64,000 nt of DNA from Primulina eburnea (Eukaryota > Streptophyta > Magnoliopsida > Lamiales > Gesneriaceae), in contig NC_133109.1 in assembly GCF_022965805.1 (NCBI RefSeq), positions 449,001 through 513,000 of the forward strand, read 5' to 3'. Below are positions 36,016 through 46,857 of the stretch, piece by piece. Each line of letters starts with the position of its first letter. The stretch's first letter is position 1. Position numbers and translations under genes: made by a program. A model generated the notes under the pieces. The model ran no database searches, was not told where the DNA came from, and worked only from the letters and a program-made list of their open reading frames with translations.

Positions 36016-36028
36016 GGCTCTGATATCA
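36016..36028 (-). promoter_or_regulatory. tRNA-Met primer binding site of copy B
   Basis: On the minus strand the sequence reads TGATATCAGAGCC, one base off the TGGTATCAGAGCC complement of initiator tRNA-Met used by caulimovirids. It lies just upstream of the first viral frame, as expected for the start of minus-strand DNA synthesis. It fixes one end of copy B. Confidence 0.75.
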
Positions 36029-36639
36029 TTTTTCCAGGAAAATCGACCAGTATATTATAAAGGTATTTTTGTCAATTTTAAACTATTTAGGGAGTTTGTG
36101 CAAAGTTTTTGAGAGGCAAGAAGATGCGATAAAGTTGAATTTGGATTTAGAGATTTAAAATCAATTTTTTTTTTCTTTTGTTTTTCGTATTTTTGGGAGG
36201 AAGTTGGTGAAAAATCCCCAATCACAACATTTTTTTAGGTTCACTCCCTACCCACAAAATTGTGGTATATTTTATGTGGAAACGTGGAATATTCAGGGAT
36301 TGAACTCAAAAAAAATCGACGGCTGAGAATATATGGCCAATTTCCGATATTTTGGGCTTCGGTCAGTAGATTGCAGTAGTGAATAAAAAAAAAAGGACAG
36401 CTTTGTCCCCTGTTTATTTAGCGTTTGTTTCTTAAACAATTCCAATTACAAGAGTTTTTCACTTTGAGATTCATTTTGGTTCATAATTTGGGAAAAGGGA
36501 GGTGGGGGTCCTGTTCATGAGTGGTAGTGCCTTCGATTCTCAGGAACAAGAACTTTTGTGGCGGTGGGGTTTTTCTTGTTTTGGTTTGTAGTGGTTATAT
36601 CGAAACAAAGGGGGAATTTCTTTTTAAGGAAACAGTTCT
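36029..36639 (+). other. 5' region of the GRF gene
   Basis: About 600 bases between the pararetrovirus and the GRF start codon, with A/T runs and a pyrimidine-rich stretch near 36400-36450. It must hold at least the leader and core promoter. No specific site was recognised. Confidence 0.4.
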
Positions 36640-38469
36640 ATGGAAAAAGGAGCTAATAATAGTAGTGGGTTTTACGTTTCAGACAAGAAATCGTCATTCA
36701 CCACTGATGTTTGTTTGATGAAGCTACAGGGTACAGAAGCATCATGCCTATCCAAGATTTGCATGATGGGTTTCAATGGAAAAAATAATCTCCACCATTT
36801 TAGTGATTTTGCTGTTGATGATGGTGGCGGTGGAGGCCGTAGTACCTGTGGTGGGGTTTTGGGGTTCAGTGGCGGCGGAGCTAACGAGGTTGTGGCCAAT
36901 ATATACCTTGACAATGTCTCAACTTCTGGTGTTTGTGCTGAAAAATTAACGAGTACGAGTTTGCAGCCTTTTCAAGTTTTTCCTTATTGTTCTACCACCC
37001 GCAACAAAAGTTCAGGTTAATTAAACATTCTATCTTTTATTCCTTTTATAGCCTCTTTCATTATTTCAACAGTGTTGGAAAGAGAAAGGTCACTGCATAT
37101 TTTTCTTATGTCCCTTTGTTGTTCTATTGTGTTGATGCAGGAGGGATGGTGGCCAGTGTGGGATTTCCTTTCACGTTTGCTCAGTGGAAAGAGCTTGAAA
37201 GACAAGCTATGATTTACAAGTACATGATAGCATCTGTTCCTGTGCCTGCTGATCTTCTCTTCCCGCTTTCAGGAATTTTTCCGGACTCTTCTGTGACATG
37301 TAAAGAAAAAAATGGCTTCTTTTATCTTCTCTGTTCAAAATTTCCCCTCTTTAGTGTTTTATTTTTGAATCAGATTTGAGATGGGTCTTTTCTATTTTTT
37401 TGAATTGGGATCTGGTGGTAGTGGCTGGTGGCGATTGTATGTACAGTGCTAGATATTCTAAAAAAGGAGATCCAGAACCTGGGAGGTGTAAGAGAACGGA
37501 TGGCAAGAAATGGAGGTGTTCAAGGGATGTGGCGCCCCAACAGAAGTACTGCGAGCGCCACCTTCACAGAGGCCGTCCTCGTTCAAGAAAGCCTGTGGAA
37601 GTTAAAAGCAATGCTGAAACCCAAAAGAAAGCACGCCTTGAACAAGGCCCACTTCCCGCCGCTGTTCAAGCCAGTACTGATGCTTCTCAACAGTTCGCTG
37701 CTGCATATCAGCCCCATCTGTTGTACAATCCTAGAAGTGATCTTAGTGTCTCTACGCCTTCCTCTAAAGGAAATTACAGGTATAACATTGTTGGGTTCTA
37801 TGAGGGGGTGACTTGGTGCACTGTGATTTGTTAAAATGTTTTCTCTGTATTGTAATCTTGATTGTGTGTTGAAGGGATATGGGCTTGAGGATAGAAAGTG
37901 GCTTGGCTACATTGGAAGGAACTCATCTGCAATTGCAACATATGATGGAGGCGCACATTGGAGTAACAAATGGAAGCTCCCCCGTTTGTAATTTTCATGA
38001 AGATTATCCGGAGCAGCAGCTATTGAACTTGCTTCCTTTTTCAAATTTATCCGCCACAGAAATCGAGCCCCCATCGAGATTCACTGATGCTTGGTCCACT
38101 GATAATCTAAACAGCGATCAGAGGAATCTTTCCCCTTCAGTTAACTTACCTGTGGATATGACTGCTGAAAATGTGAAGCATTTTGATGGTCACAAGACCA
38201 AGGATGATTTGCGAGATTCAACTCCAGTTTCTTGGGAGCCATTTGCCCGTGGAGGGCCGCTTGCCGAGGCCTTGCAAATGAGTACAGTTGCTTTAGGGGA
38301 ATCGAATCCAGCATCCCCTTACCGTTCGATCAGCACCCCAGCTACTACGATTTCTTCACCGTCTGGAGTTAATCAGAGAGCATTGTTTTCTAACTCGGAT
38401 AGCAGTGTCTGCAATAGCCCAACACCTGCAGCTCCCCCTTCAGAAGCTGCATTCCAGTGGCTTAATTAG
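36640..38469 (+). CDS. Growth-regulating factor (QLQ and WRC transcription factor)
   Basis: GRFs are plant transcription factors that promote cell division in leaves and meristems with GIF co-activators. The exons 36640-37015, 37141-37299, 37422-37779 and 37875-38469 join in frame to 495 residues. The QLQ domain (about 133-168: [29 protein letters not shown]) binds GIF. The WRC domain (about 194-236: [32 protein letters not shown]) has the CCCH zinc ligands and the nuclear signal. C-terminal motifs include RFTDAWS and GGPLAEAL, both GRF marks. The N-terminal 125 residues before QLQ contain Gly runs. The exon 3 acceptor was chosen at GGTAG/TGG (37421/37422) because only it keeps frame. A miR396 target site lies over the end of the WRC domain. 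The subgroup was not assigned. Confidence 0.95.
37580..37600 (+). promoter_or_regulatory. miR396 target site in the GRF mRNA
   Basis: The 21 bases here, starting CGTTCAAGAAAG and ending CTGTGGAA, match the conserved miR396 target of plant GRF genes, including the extra C that bulges in the duplex. They encode the RSRKPVE end of the WRC domain. Cleavage by miR396 normally limits GRF transcripts in older tissue. Confidence 0.92.
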
Positions 38470-39311
38470 AGCAAAGAGAAGCTAAGAAATCCCCTCCTTT
38501 TTTTAGTCTTAGTTCTTTAAATACGATATCTGGATTTTTGGCTCTTTATTGTTGTTGTATTTTGTTCTTGTCACCTTTATTCTCTGTATGAGCACCTTGA
38601 GGTGGAATTTTTAATAATTTCACATTACAAAATTGATGGAATTGCTTGAGATATTGGAATGGTTTTTGTGTCCTTTGATGGATTAACTTGGAATTCAAAT
38701 ATTTCAGTTCAAAATGCATTTTGGTTGTGTTTGGTGAAAAGAATTTTATTGTGTTTGAATGAGGACATTGTGTCCCTACTAACACTGGCAAACTTGTGTC
38801 TGATATTTTCGTATCAGTAGTATTTTAACTTTCCCCCTTGTTACCGATGGATCGAGGTTAAGAGTGGTAAACCAATCGAATGTGATTTTGACTTAGATAA
38901 GATTTATCTGAGCTCGATATCTATTGGAAAATCGAAAATTCTAATATGTTTTGCTAGAATTAAGCCAATCGAAAACAAAGGATCAAAATATCTCTTATAT
39001 TTTTATTATATTATTACTAAAACATTAAAATTCTGGACCAACTTCAAATTATTAAACAAAATATTTTGGACTCAATCTCAGCTAATAAAAAATTAATAAT
39101 TTGGAATTAGCTCAAAAAACTTATGAACGTCTTACACTTGTTTTCCATCCCTATAATAAATTGAGATTTGTGGTGAACCTTTGGCACTTCTACATTTTTT
39201 GAATAATTCAATCATTGTAATGTCATACAAACTTTCAATTGATATAATTCACTCTTCATAGTTATGCTACGTACAAAATAAAATGTTTTGTGGTGCATGA
39301 CATGCATAACC
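38470..39311 (+). other. GRF 3' UTR and intergenic sequence
   Basis: The first 150-300 bases should be 3' UTR (T-rich, ending around GGTTTTTGTGTCC). The remainder up to the tRNA is AT-rich without features. Confidence 0.4.
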
Positions 39312-39351
39312 GTTGAGATGGCCGAGTTGGTCTAAGGCGCCAGATTAAGGT

Positions 39352-39384
<33 letters not shown>

Positions 39385-39391
39385 TCTCAAC
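39312..39391 (+). tRNA. tRNA-Leu (anticodon AAG)
   Basis: An 80-nt class II tRNA. The acceptor stem GTTGAGA pairs with TCTCAAC. The D arm contains GGCCGAGTTGGTCTAAGGC, with the A box. The anticodon stem is CCAGA/TCTGG around TTAAGGT, giving AAG at 39347-39349. A long variable arm as in tRNA-Leu precedes the T arm GTGGGTTCAAATCCCAC. No intron. A T-run follows at once. Confidence 0.97.
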
Positions 39392-39399
39392 AAATAAAC

Positions 39400-39414
39400 T
39401 TTTTTTTTTTTTTT
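39400..39414 (+). terminator. RNA polymerase III terminator of tRNA-Leu
   Basis: A run of 15 T starts nine bases after the tRNA, the usual Pol III stop signal. Confidence 0.85.
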
Positions 39415-39526
39415 CATTTTTGTGCATTTTAATAAAACCATTGAGACAGGAAAAAAGGTCTGTAAAACAATGAGATGCTAATAACAATAAGAAGTGTTAA
39501 AATATGTATTACAATATTTAAGTTGA

Positions 39527-39708
39527 GGCAAAAACTTGTGTGAGACGATCTTACAGGTGATATTTGTGAGACGGATCTATTATTTGGGTTACCCATGAAA
39601 AAATATTACTATTTATGCTAAGAGTATTAATTTTTATTGTGAATATGGGTAAAGTTGACTCATCTCACATATTATAACCCATAAGACGGTCTCACATGAG
39701 ACCCACTC
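39527..39708 (-). mobile_element. 182-bp Mutator-like MITE, copy 3, complete
   Basis: In reverse orientation to copies 1 and 4. It starts GGCAAAAACTTGTGTGAGAC and ends GTCTCACATGAGACCCACTC. The flanks TTAAGTTGA (39518-39526) and TTAGGTTGA (39709-39717) are a 9-bp duplication with one mismatch. Its length equals copy 4 exactly. Confidence 0.9.
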
Positions 39709-40286
39709 TTAGGTTGAAGGGGTTACCGAATTTTCATTCATTTTACTAAACTCGAATTTTGAGCTATCCTCCTTAGTCCTTATCCACATATATATATTTT
39801 AGACTACATATATAGCCGGACTTGTCAAGTCAAAATAGGTCGCAAAAATACGTCTGGATTCATCATTCAATAGCCATCACAAAACCAGAAAAAGAATGAA
39901 GAAAATCTTTCCTACTAAATTGTTGAACAACAAAATTTCTTGCTATACGACAATACAAATCATAAAAGAAAAAATGATATGATTAATTCGCAAAAATTAG
40001 TTTAGTTTCACTTCAGGTCAGAAGCAGGAAACAGTAGAGGTACATTGAGGCTCAGCCTACCGAAATCAACATGATAATTAAAGTCTCGGACATGGTCGTC
40101 GTTCTCTACAAGCTTAACAGGCAACCATAAATATCCGATGCGGGTGAAGACACCACCTTAGACGCGATAAGAAGAAAAACTAATAACATAAATGCCACAA
40201 TATACTTTTTAAAGCTTTCCGAATCTATGCAATGGGTTTATACATATAGAGAGGTGTTTATCAGAAAATTAGCTCATGAGAGAAAC
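39709..40286. other. Intergenic / 3' UTR of the CID-type gene
   Basis: AT-rich sequence. The part next to 40286 should be the 3' UTR of the minus-strand RRM gene. Nothing else is recognised. Confidence 0.4.
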
Positions 40287-43200
40287 TCAGTGCATAGACT
40301 GGCGTGGTGCACGAGGTCGTACTGGGGTCTTCGACGGGCTTACCCTGCAGAAAGCGTATTAAGGTGAGGCCTATTTGTCCACATGGAAAAGAGGTTATGG
40401 GAACAACAGATGAAATGGTGACAAAGGGATGAATCAAACCTTATGGGCAGCGATCCTAAGACTGCACCACTGCAGTTAAGAGCAGCGATTGCGCTTTCAG
40501 CCTGCCAAACGATAAATGCTTATGTTGAATATCATCTCAAGTTGCAACAAGAAGAAGACTGAAAATCTGTCCCACACCCGCACCATCCCACTCCTATGAA
40601 ACGGCCAAAAAAGAAAGGGACTGCGTGTAGTCATGCAAAATTTTTCAGTCATGCGGTCTTCAACGTAACAATGATATACTAGCAGTCTTACAAGAAAATA
40701 AAGGATTCCACCATAAATCAAGATCCAATATTGAAAGAAAAAAATAAGCAGAAGCGCCTGAAAAGACTCTACCCAGGAACATGCCAGAATAATTGGTAGT
40801 TTCCTGTGAAGAGGACAATCAAAACCAAAACTACAAAACATCAAGAAAAGGGGCCAATAAATGGCATCAAACACAGAATTACCAAAAAGAAAGTAATTTT
40901 TTTAAACTCATCCTCCAATTTATACGCAAAATGGAAAAAAAATGATACTAATATGTGAAAATGACATCATGAAATTAAAAGTTAAAACAATGAAGTTTAA
41001 AGATAATCGAGTTGAAATTTAAGATCATCAAAATCAGGTAAACTTACTTGCCACCAGAAGCTTAAAAGCAAGGATTCATTGACAAACATCTGAAGTGCCT
41101 AAGGAGTCAGTTGGAACTAAATTATCAAATACTTCTCAGGTTTTTCTTCAATAAAAACAAAAAACAAAATAAATCCTTCAGCTCTTTACCCCTTAACAAA
41201 CCACAAAATCTATACTCTTAAGACCTCGTGCACAAACTCCAAATAGGTTGACATAATTGCAAATGATATTCATTGTTATGTTAAAAAGGCTATTTATGTT
41301 AGTAAATAGACTTTCCATAAAATTAAAACGGCACACATTGAATGGAATCTATGTCCTGATAGAAGGTGAATGAACAAAACAGGATGCATTTCCCATTGCA
41401 AAAAATCTGTTAATGTGGAAAATCTTGTAATTGAGTGTGGCTAAATTATCACTCCAATATATCACAAAAAATCATTTTCTCGTGTCGATCTCTCCACAAG
41501 GAAAAGATCTACACCCAAGACTGATCAAATCTCATATGTTAACAGTAACCAGCAAGATCTTTAAATAAGTGTTTCTTACCATAATAAACTCCACAAAAGC
41601 TATACGTGTAGAGTGATGAAAGTCACCAAGCAACCTCAATCGATGAACCTGAACCAAAGAATGTGATCCATAGGATGGTAAAATTATCGAGAAATGAGTT
41701 AATTCTGAGTTATCGAATGAGCAAAGACATACCTCACCACAAATGGACTCAAAGAAGAGTTTGACATCAGCTTGAGTAACCTGCATTAAACAAGCCAACC
41801 GGCCAATGTTCTATAAATACTTATCATCAACATGTCAAATGTACAGTAAACTCCAGAACTACCTTTTTATCGATGTTTGTACAGTAAATAGTTCTAGCAC
41901 ACATCTCCCTTTCATCCTCAGACTAGTGGCAAATAACAGAAATGAGTTAGTGTTTAATTCCCAACAAATACATGTTACAGGTAGCATAAAAATGAAGTAA
42001 ATTCTTACCCTAGGTAATAATGTCGGATTAACCGGTGCAATTGCAGTTTTGGAAGGCAGCACTCTCACAGGATAATATCCAAGCATAGTTCCCGCCAAAC
42101 TCAAAGCATTTCTAGCCCCTTCTGCAAGTTTTCTCCAGAGAATGTCATGTGATACAACTCTGTCAATAACTGTAATACGTCACCAAACAACTGACCAACT
42201 TACCTTCATCAGTGAATTCAACAAACGCAAAACGTAGAACAGAATTAGGGTCGCCACAAACACGGCAGTCCACCACCTTCATCGAGAATCTCTTGGTAAA
42301 AACACTTGAAACATATACTGTGTAGTAAAAGCAGATTCAAAACCACAGAGTTTAAGGAATAGTTACTAACAGGCACTTACCTGTCCACAATTAATGAAAA
42401 GAGCTGCAAGCTGCTCTTCAGTAACCTGTATTTCAAACAAGACATGCTGTTATTAAAAACTATAAGAGGTACTAGAAAAACACAGACCTCAAAATCTAAA
42501 TTCTCTGTACCTGATGATCAATGTCAGATACATACACAGTCCTCCTGATCACATCATCGCTTTGAGCCATGCTTGTTCGGCTATTCATCCTCCGTTTTCC
42601 TTGAGGATAGCCATTTCTCTTCTGTACATATCAATACCGTAAGCAAAATAAAAACAAACTTAAGCCCTATAACAAAACGTGATTAGAATGGTGAAAGCAG
42701 ATTACTGATTACTATAGTCCATTCAAACCATTGAGTTAATGTAATTCAGAATTAATCTTCATCAACCAAATAATGAAACATGCAATTATAAAACCTGATT
42801 ATTACAATGAAACATAAAAATACGAAGAAAAGAAAAGGTGGGAAACCATTTCAATAGAAACTCATTTGGGTGGAGAAAAATTGCCAAATAAAATACCAAC
42901 CCTTCTGAAAGAATTTCCGGTCGGAGCTCCCGAGTTAGCATGTTGCTGCAATAAAAAACCGTTGGCGCTGTACCCAAAGTGCCCTGCAGCCGCCGCAGCA
43001 ACATGTGTCGGCGCCATCAGCAACCTATGGTGCCCGCCGCTGCTAAAGGCAGCCAGCGATGGTGGCACAAATTCTTCCGCCATCGGGTTCAGTTTGGACA
43101 GCATTTCCTCTAAATCTCTCATTTCCCTCTTAAACGCCTCCCCTCCATCAGCATCCCTATTCATTTTATTCTCCAGAGACACTCCATCGGCGTTGATGGC

Positions 43201-43404
43201 GTGCTGCTGCAGCTGATGATGTCCGTTGGAAACTTTCTGCTGCATCAGATGGTAACTCTGATCGGCGGGCTTCGTTGACTTTTGGGAGTCGGCGGCGGCT
43301 TTCGTTGACTGCGGCTGATGATCCCCAGCGCCTCCGGGCTGCGCCACATCCCGATTCGATGACGTCATCGGGTTAACCCCCCCAGCATCTTCCACCACCG
43401 CCAT
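40287..43404 (-). CDS. CID8-13 type protein: PAM2 motif plus two RRMs
   Basis: A plant CTC-interacting-domain protein that binds the C-terminal domain of poly(A)-binding protein and RNA, thought to act in mRNA metabolism. Ten exons join in frame: 42901-43404, 42511-42621, 42381-42425, 42204-42276, 42009-42121, 41863-41922, 41733-41780, 41580-41648, 40440-40501 and 40287-40344. The product has 380 residues. The PAM2 motif is at about 105-115 (LNPMAEEFVPP). A basic stretch (KRNGYPQGKRRMN, about 169-181) may be a nuclear signal. RRM1 (about 196-270) has TVYVSDID and LRFAFVEF. RRM2 (about 293-370) has TIYCTNID and RIAFVEF. It ends RPRAPRQSMH. An in-frame ATG two codons upstream (43410) is possible, but MAVVE is the family start. 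Which of CID8 to CID13 it matches was not determined. Confidence 0.93.
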
Positions 43405-43410
43405 GATCAA

Positions 43411-44453
43411 AACCCTTGGGGAGAATTTTCTCGACTAAATATTTTTTCTTTATCTCTTGTATTTTCTACACGTGTTCTGCCATAAAACAAACACCCGAAA
43501 AAGCAAGAAACCAACCCAAAATTAATTATCTACTTCCATCGATCAAAGCATCAATTTTTTACCCCTTTGCAACAAATCAAGATAATAAATAATAATAATA
43601 AATTTTAACCTGATGTGTGAGTTCTAAATGGTGCCCATTGAACAGGAAGATCGCGAGCGAAGAAAAAATATCAAACGAGAAAGAGAACAGAGCTGATTTA
43701 GTATTTGTTTTTTTTTTATAGTATTCAGAATATTTTACCGAGGAGAAATGAAAATGAAAAGAGAGTATCAGCAGTACGATTACTTTCACATACATACACA
43801 CATAAGGTGTATGTATATGCAGAGAGAGAAATACAAGTGTTTTAGTGAGATAAAAATAAAGACAATATGTGTTTTCTTAGGCTTCTCTCTTTTCTTTTCT
43901 TTTCTTTTTTCCTTCCCAAATTTAAAGCAGGAACCACATGCAAATGACAGTCACCATTATTATTATTATTTAATTATCCAATATTAAGTTTAAACATATA
44001 TTAGTTTGTTGATGATATATATACATAGAATAATACTATAGGTACAACCAAAATATCGTACAACGATATGTACAATAATAATATCGTGAGATTTTGTTAT
44101 TATTTCGAGAGATCTTATATTGAATTTATCGTTAGATTTTGATAAATGAAAACACATTATTAACCGGGCCGGTCCATCAAAAAATCCTATCTATGTTGGC
44201 CAATTATAATTTTGCCAAGTCCCAATTGTCTCTTTTACAATCAAGCAAAAAAGGTTACCATGTCAATTATGATTTGTTTTTGTTTCTTCGTATCTTTAGA
44301 ATATGAAATGAAGAATTTCATAGTAGCTTGGATCATCCATCAAATACCAGCCAATCGAAAGTTTAATATGTAATAGAATTTAATTAACGGAGATTCATCT
44401 TTTCTTTCTTGACTAATAAATTTTATTATGTGGTCATTGAAACACTTTACTTA

Positions 44454-44490
<37 letters not shown>

Positions 44491-45716
44491 GAGCAGTTGG
44501 TCAAATCTAGTATGGATAGTTGGAAATGACCAGGTCCCTCCGTGGGGAAGATGATAGGGAACACATCAGTATTGAATTATTTAGTATTTATTTCTAAAAC
44601 AATAAAAATATGTGATACAAAAATAATAATAATAGCAAAATAAACATGTACCAACAAGCATATACTATACTAGCTAGTCAGTCATTCATTCAAAATCTAT
44701 ATTTATTTGACAATCAAATATATATATAAAAAAAATTTCTTTATTTCAATCCTTATTGCCAGTCATAAAAATTAAATCTAATATTATCATTCCATTTCCT
44801 TGATTAATTCACTTTTCATCTTATTTCATTATCGCATGCTTAAAGATAAAATGATATAAAAAAGAAGTGAAAATCAATATCTTAAAACCTCCTTCAATTT
44901 TTTAAAAAGAATTATACAAACTTACGTATGACAAGAATATAATTATTCAACATATAAAAATTGGAAGATACATCAATAAATAATGTATCAACAATTTTCC
45001 TAAATTAATAGGAAAAGAGTCGGTCTAAAAAACTTAGATATTACGTGGTTTAATTATTATTAACAAAAAATCTGGAAAAAAGTTTTACGAACACTCTCTC
45101 AAAATGGGACGACTAAAAAATAAACAACATGTTGATGAGTCCGAATATGCAAAATTCAAATTCTACAAAGTACATAGTGAGGTCCATATAATGTGAAATC
45201 TCAGTTGCCAACCCATAAAAAAGTCGGTTGATCTGCATGATTTGAGAAGTTGGTCCACAACCCATGGTTGATCGTGGAAGGTTCCTGTAACTATTTGGAG
45301 GAGGAGTTGAACAAAAACCAGCAGCAAGGATCATAAGAAGCTTTTTTGCAAAAATCATCAACAAATAGCATCAAAAAACTTCTGCAAATTCTCTCAATTA
45401 TTTGTTCACTTATTTACAATCTTCAGTAGTTTAATTTCTTTAATTTTTGACACATTCCTTCATATTTTTAGTAAAAATGTCGTTAAAGTTCATAACAATA
45501 TAATTAAATTTGATGTTTTTCATATATTTCTTCTGCAATTTTCACTATATTACTTAACCAAATTCTTAGCTTTGAAGTCATACCGAGAGAATTATAAAAA
45601 AATATTTTTCATCTGGACACACCACGTTTTATAATGGGTACATTTGCCATGATCACGTGCCTGACAAGCCCCGTAATTTTATGTGCAAACAGATTTTGAC
45701 ACGTCCAGTGGGACCA
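43411..45716. other. Intergenic: CID gene 5' region and AT-rich sequence
   Basis: The first 600 bases should hold the 5' UTR and promoter of the minus-strand CID-type gene; CT-rich runs occur at about 43880-43915. The rest is AT-rich, and an (ATT)n microsatellite lies at 44455-44490. The last 500 bases before 45717 may be the decayed LTR and primer region of the Ty3/gypsy remnant: TTTTGACACGTCCAGTGGG near 45693-45711 resembles a primer/leader. Confidence 0.4.
44455..44490. repeat. (ATT)n microsatellite
   Basis: About 12 uninterrupted ATT units. Confidence 0.95.
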
Positions 45717-46843
45717 ATGCCTCCAAAGCGTACAAAAAAACATGAAGTTATTCCCCAATCTCGAGGGAAGTACCATCGTTCACTGGTAGAAGATACTGAT
45801 GGTGGTTGAAATTAATAGAACGACATGTGCATGAGTTCAAAGAGGAAGCTGTGAAAGAAAGAGTTGCATCTTCTATTGGCCAAGAAATTCACGTGAACAT
45901 TATAATGTCTCTGGAGTAAAACAAAAAAACACAGTGAACTCAGAGGTATGACTGATTCCTTTATTATATTCATGACAAACTTTATGACAAAGATAACATA
46001 GTGGATGAGATCTCTAAAAGAGAGGAATCAACCCTCAGTGGATGACAAAGTCAAATACAATGAGACTAAGCAGTTCATGGATCAAGGTCAAGGATCAGGG
46101 AATTCTCAAACAGACGAAACTCACCGCTGGGGAAATGGGGGATTACTGGGTTTTGTGTCTCTTGAGGAAGGCAAGTATACTCGTCCACACAGAAGGAAGG
46201 ATGAATCGTGGCCAAGACACCAAAACATAGCAATGGTAGACAAGCCATATGTATTGTGTTTCATGTGACTTCTCCTAACATACATCAAGGGATGTGTGAT
46301 GATGGGGAAATATGTGGGGATATTCAATGCCAAATTCAGGGAAGAACACTCAAGGAGGCATGCTATCCTCCACACCCATTAAGACAGACTTCAGTTTTGG
46401 ACTTTGAGACTGTACGTGATGTTATTTAGGAGTTTTATGGCCCAGGGTGATGCCAATCAACTGACCAGATTTTCACAAGCCATACCCTGATGTTATCGAT
46501 CATGATATTCCTTATCCACGAGGATACCACATTTCAGACTTCACTTTATACTCTGGGAAAGATCGTTAGTCTAGCGTGAAACATGTAACAAGGTTTACAA
46601 TACAATGTGATGAATTAGCAAAATTGGACAATTTTTTCATTCTACAAGCAATGGTTGCTTCTTAATTCCTTGACTAGCACTGATTTTACGTGGAATTCAA
46701 CACTACCTCGAAATTCCATTTTGACTTGGCATGACATAGAATGACAATTATATACACAATTTTTAAATAGCTTTTGACACTATATTTAAAGTAACACATT
46801 TTAAAACATGGTTTTTTTTCAAATGTTCTTCTTAGAACAACCT

Positions 46844-46855
46844 GCTCTGATACCA
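46844..46855 (-). promoter_or_regulatory. Primer binding site next to the minus-strand LTR
   Basis: The minus strand reads TGGTATCAGAGC, the initiator tRNA-Met complement, three bases inside the LTR edge. This fixes the orientation of the element. Confidence 0.8.
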
Positions 46856-46857
46856 AC

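Larger units (their letters stand above)
30605..36028 (-). mobile_element. Endogenous caulimovirid (pararetrovirus) copy B, degenerate
   Basis: About 5.4 kb of an integrated plant pararetrovirus read on the minus strand. From high to low coordinates it holds a primer site (36016-36028), a coiled or unassigned N-terminal region (35.1-35.9 kb), coat-protein-like sequence (34662-34982) and zinc knuckle (about 34170-34220). It continues with movement protein plus protease end (32818-33636), RT (31.5-32.3 kb), RNase H (31038-31394) and a transactivator-like fragment (30605-30990). Coat before movement protein, followed by protease-RT, is the arrangement known for cavemo-/solendovirus-type genomes. 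Stops and frameshifts break most frames. Only the movement-protein segment stays open over 272 codons. It cannot be active as it stands. Confidence 0.85.

Noticed and set aside
30605..36028. Active or intact virus
   Set aside because: Multiple stops, frameshifts and deletions in RT, RNase H and the coat region, and no second terminal copy; it is a relic.
36672..36914. Pro-rich minus-strand frame opposite the GRF first exon
   Set aside because: It is the shadow of the Gly-rich coding strand; the GRF frame joins spliced exons and has family domains.
45113..45364. 83-codon minus-strand frame as a gene
   Set aside because: No recognisable family, no exon context, and it lies in decayed repeat sequence.
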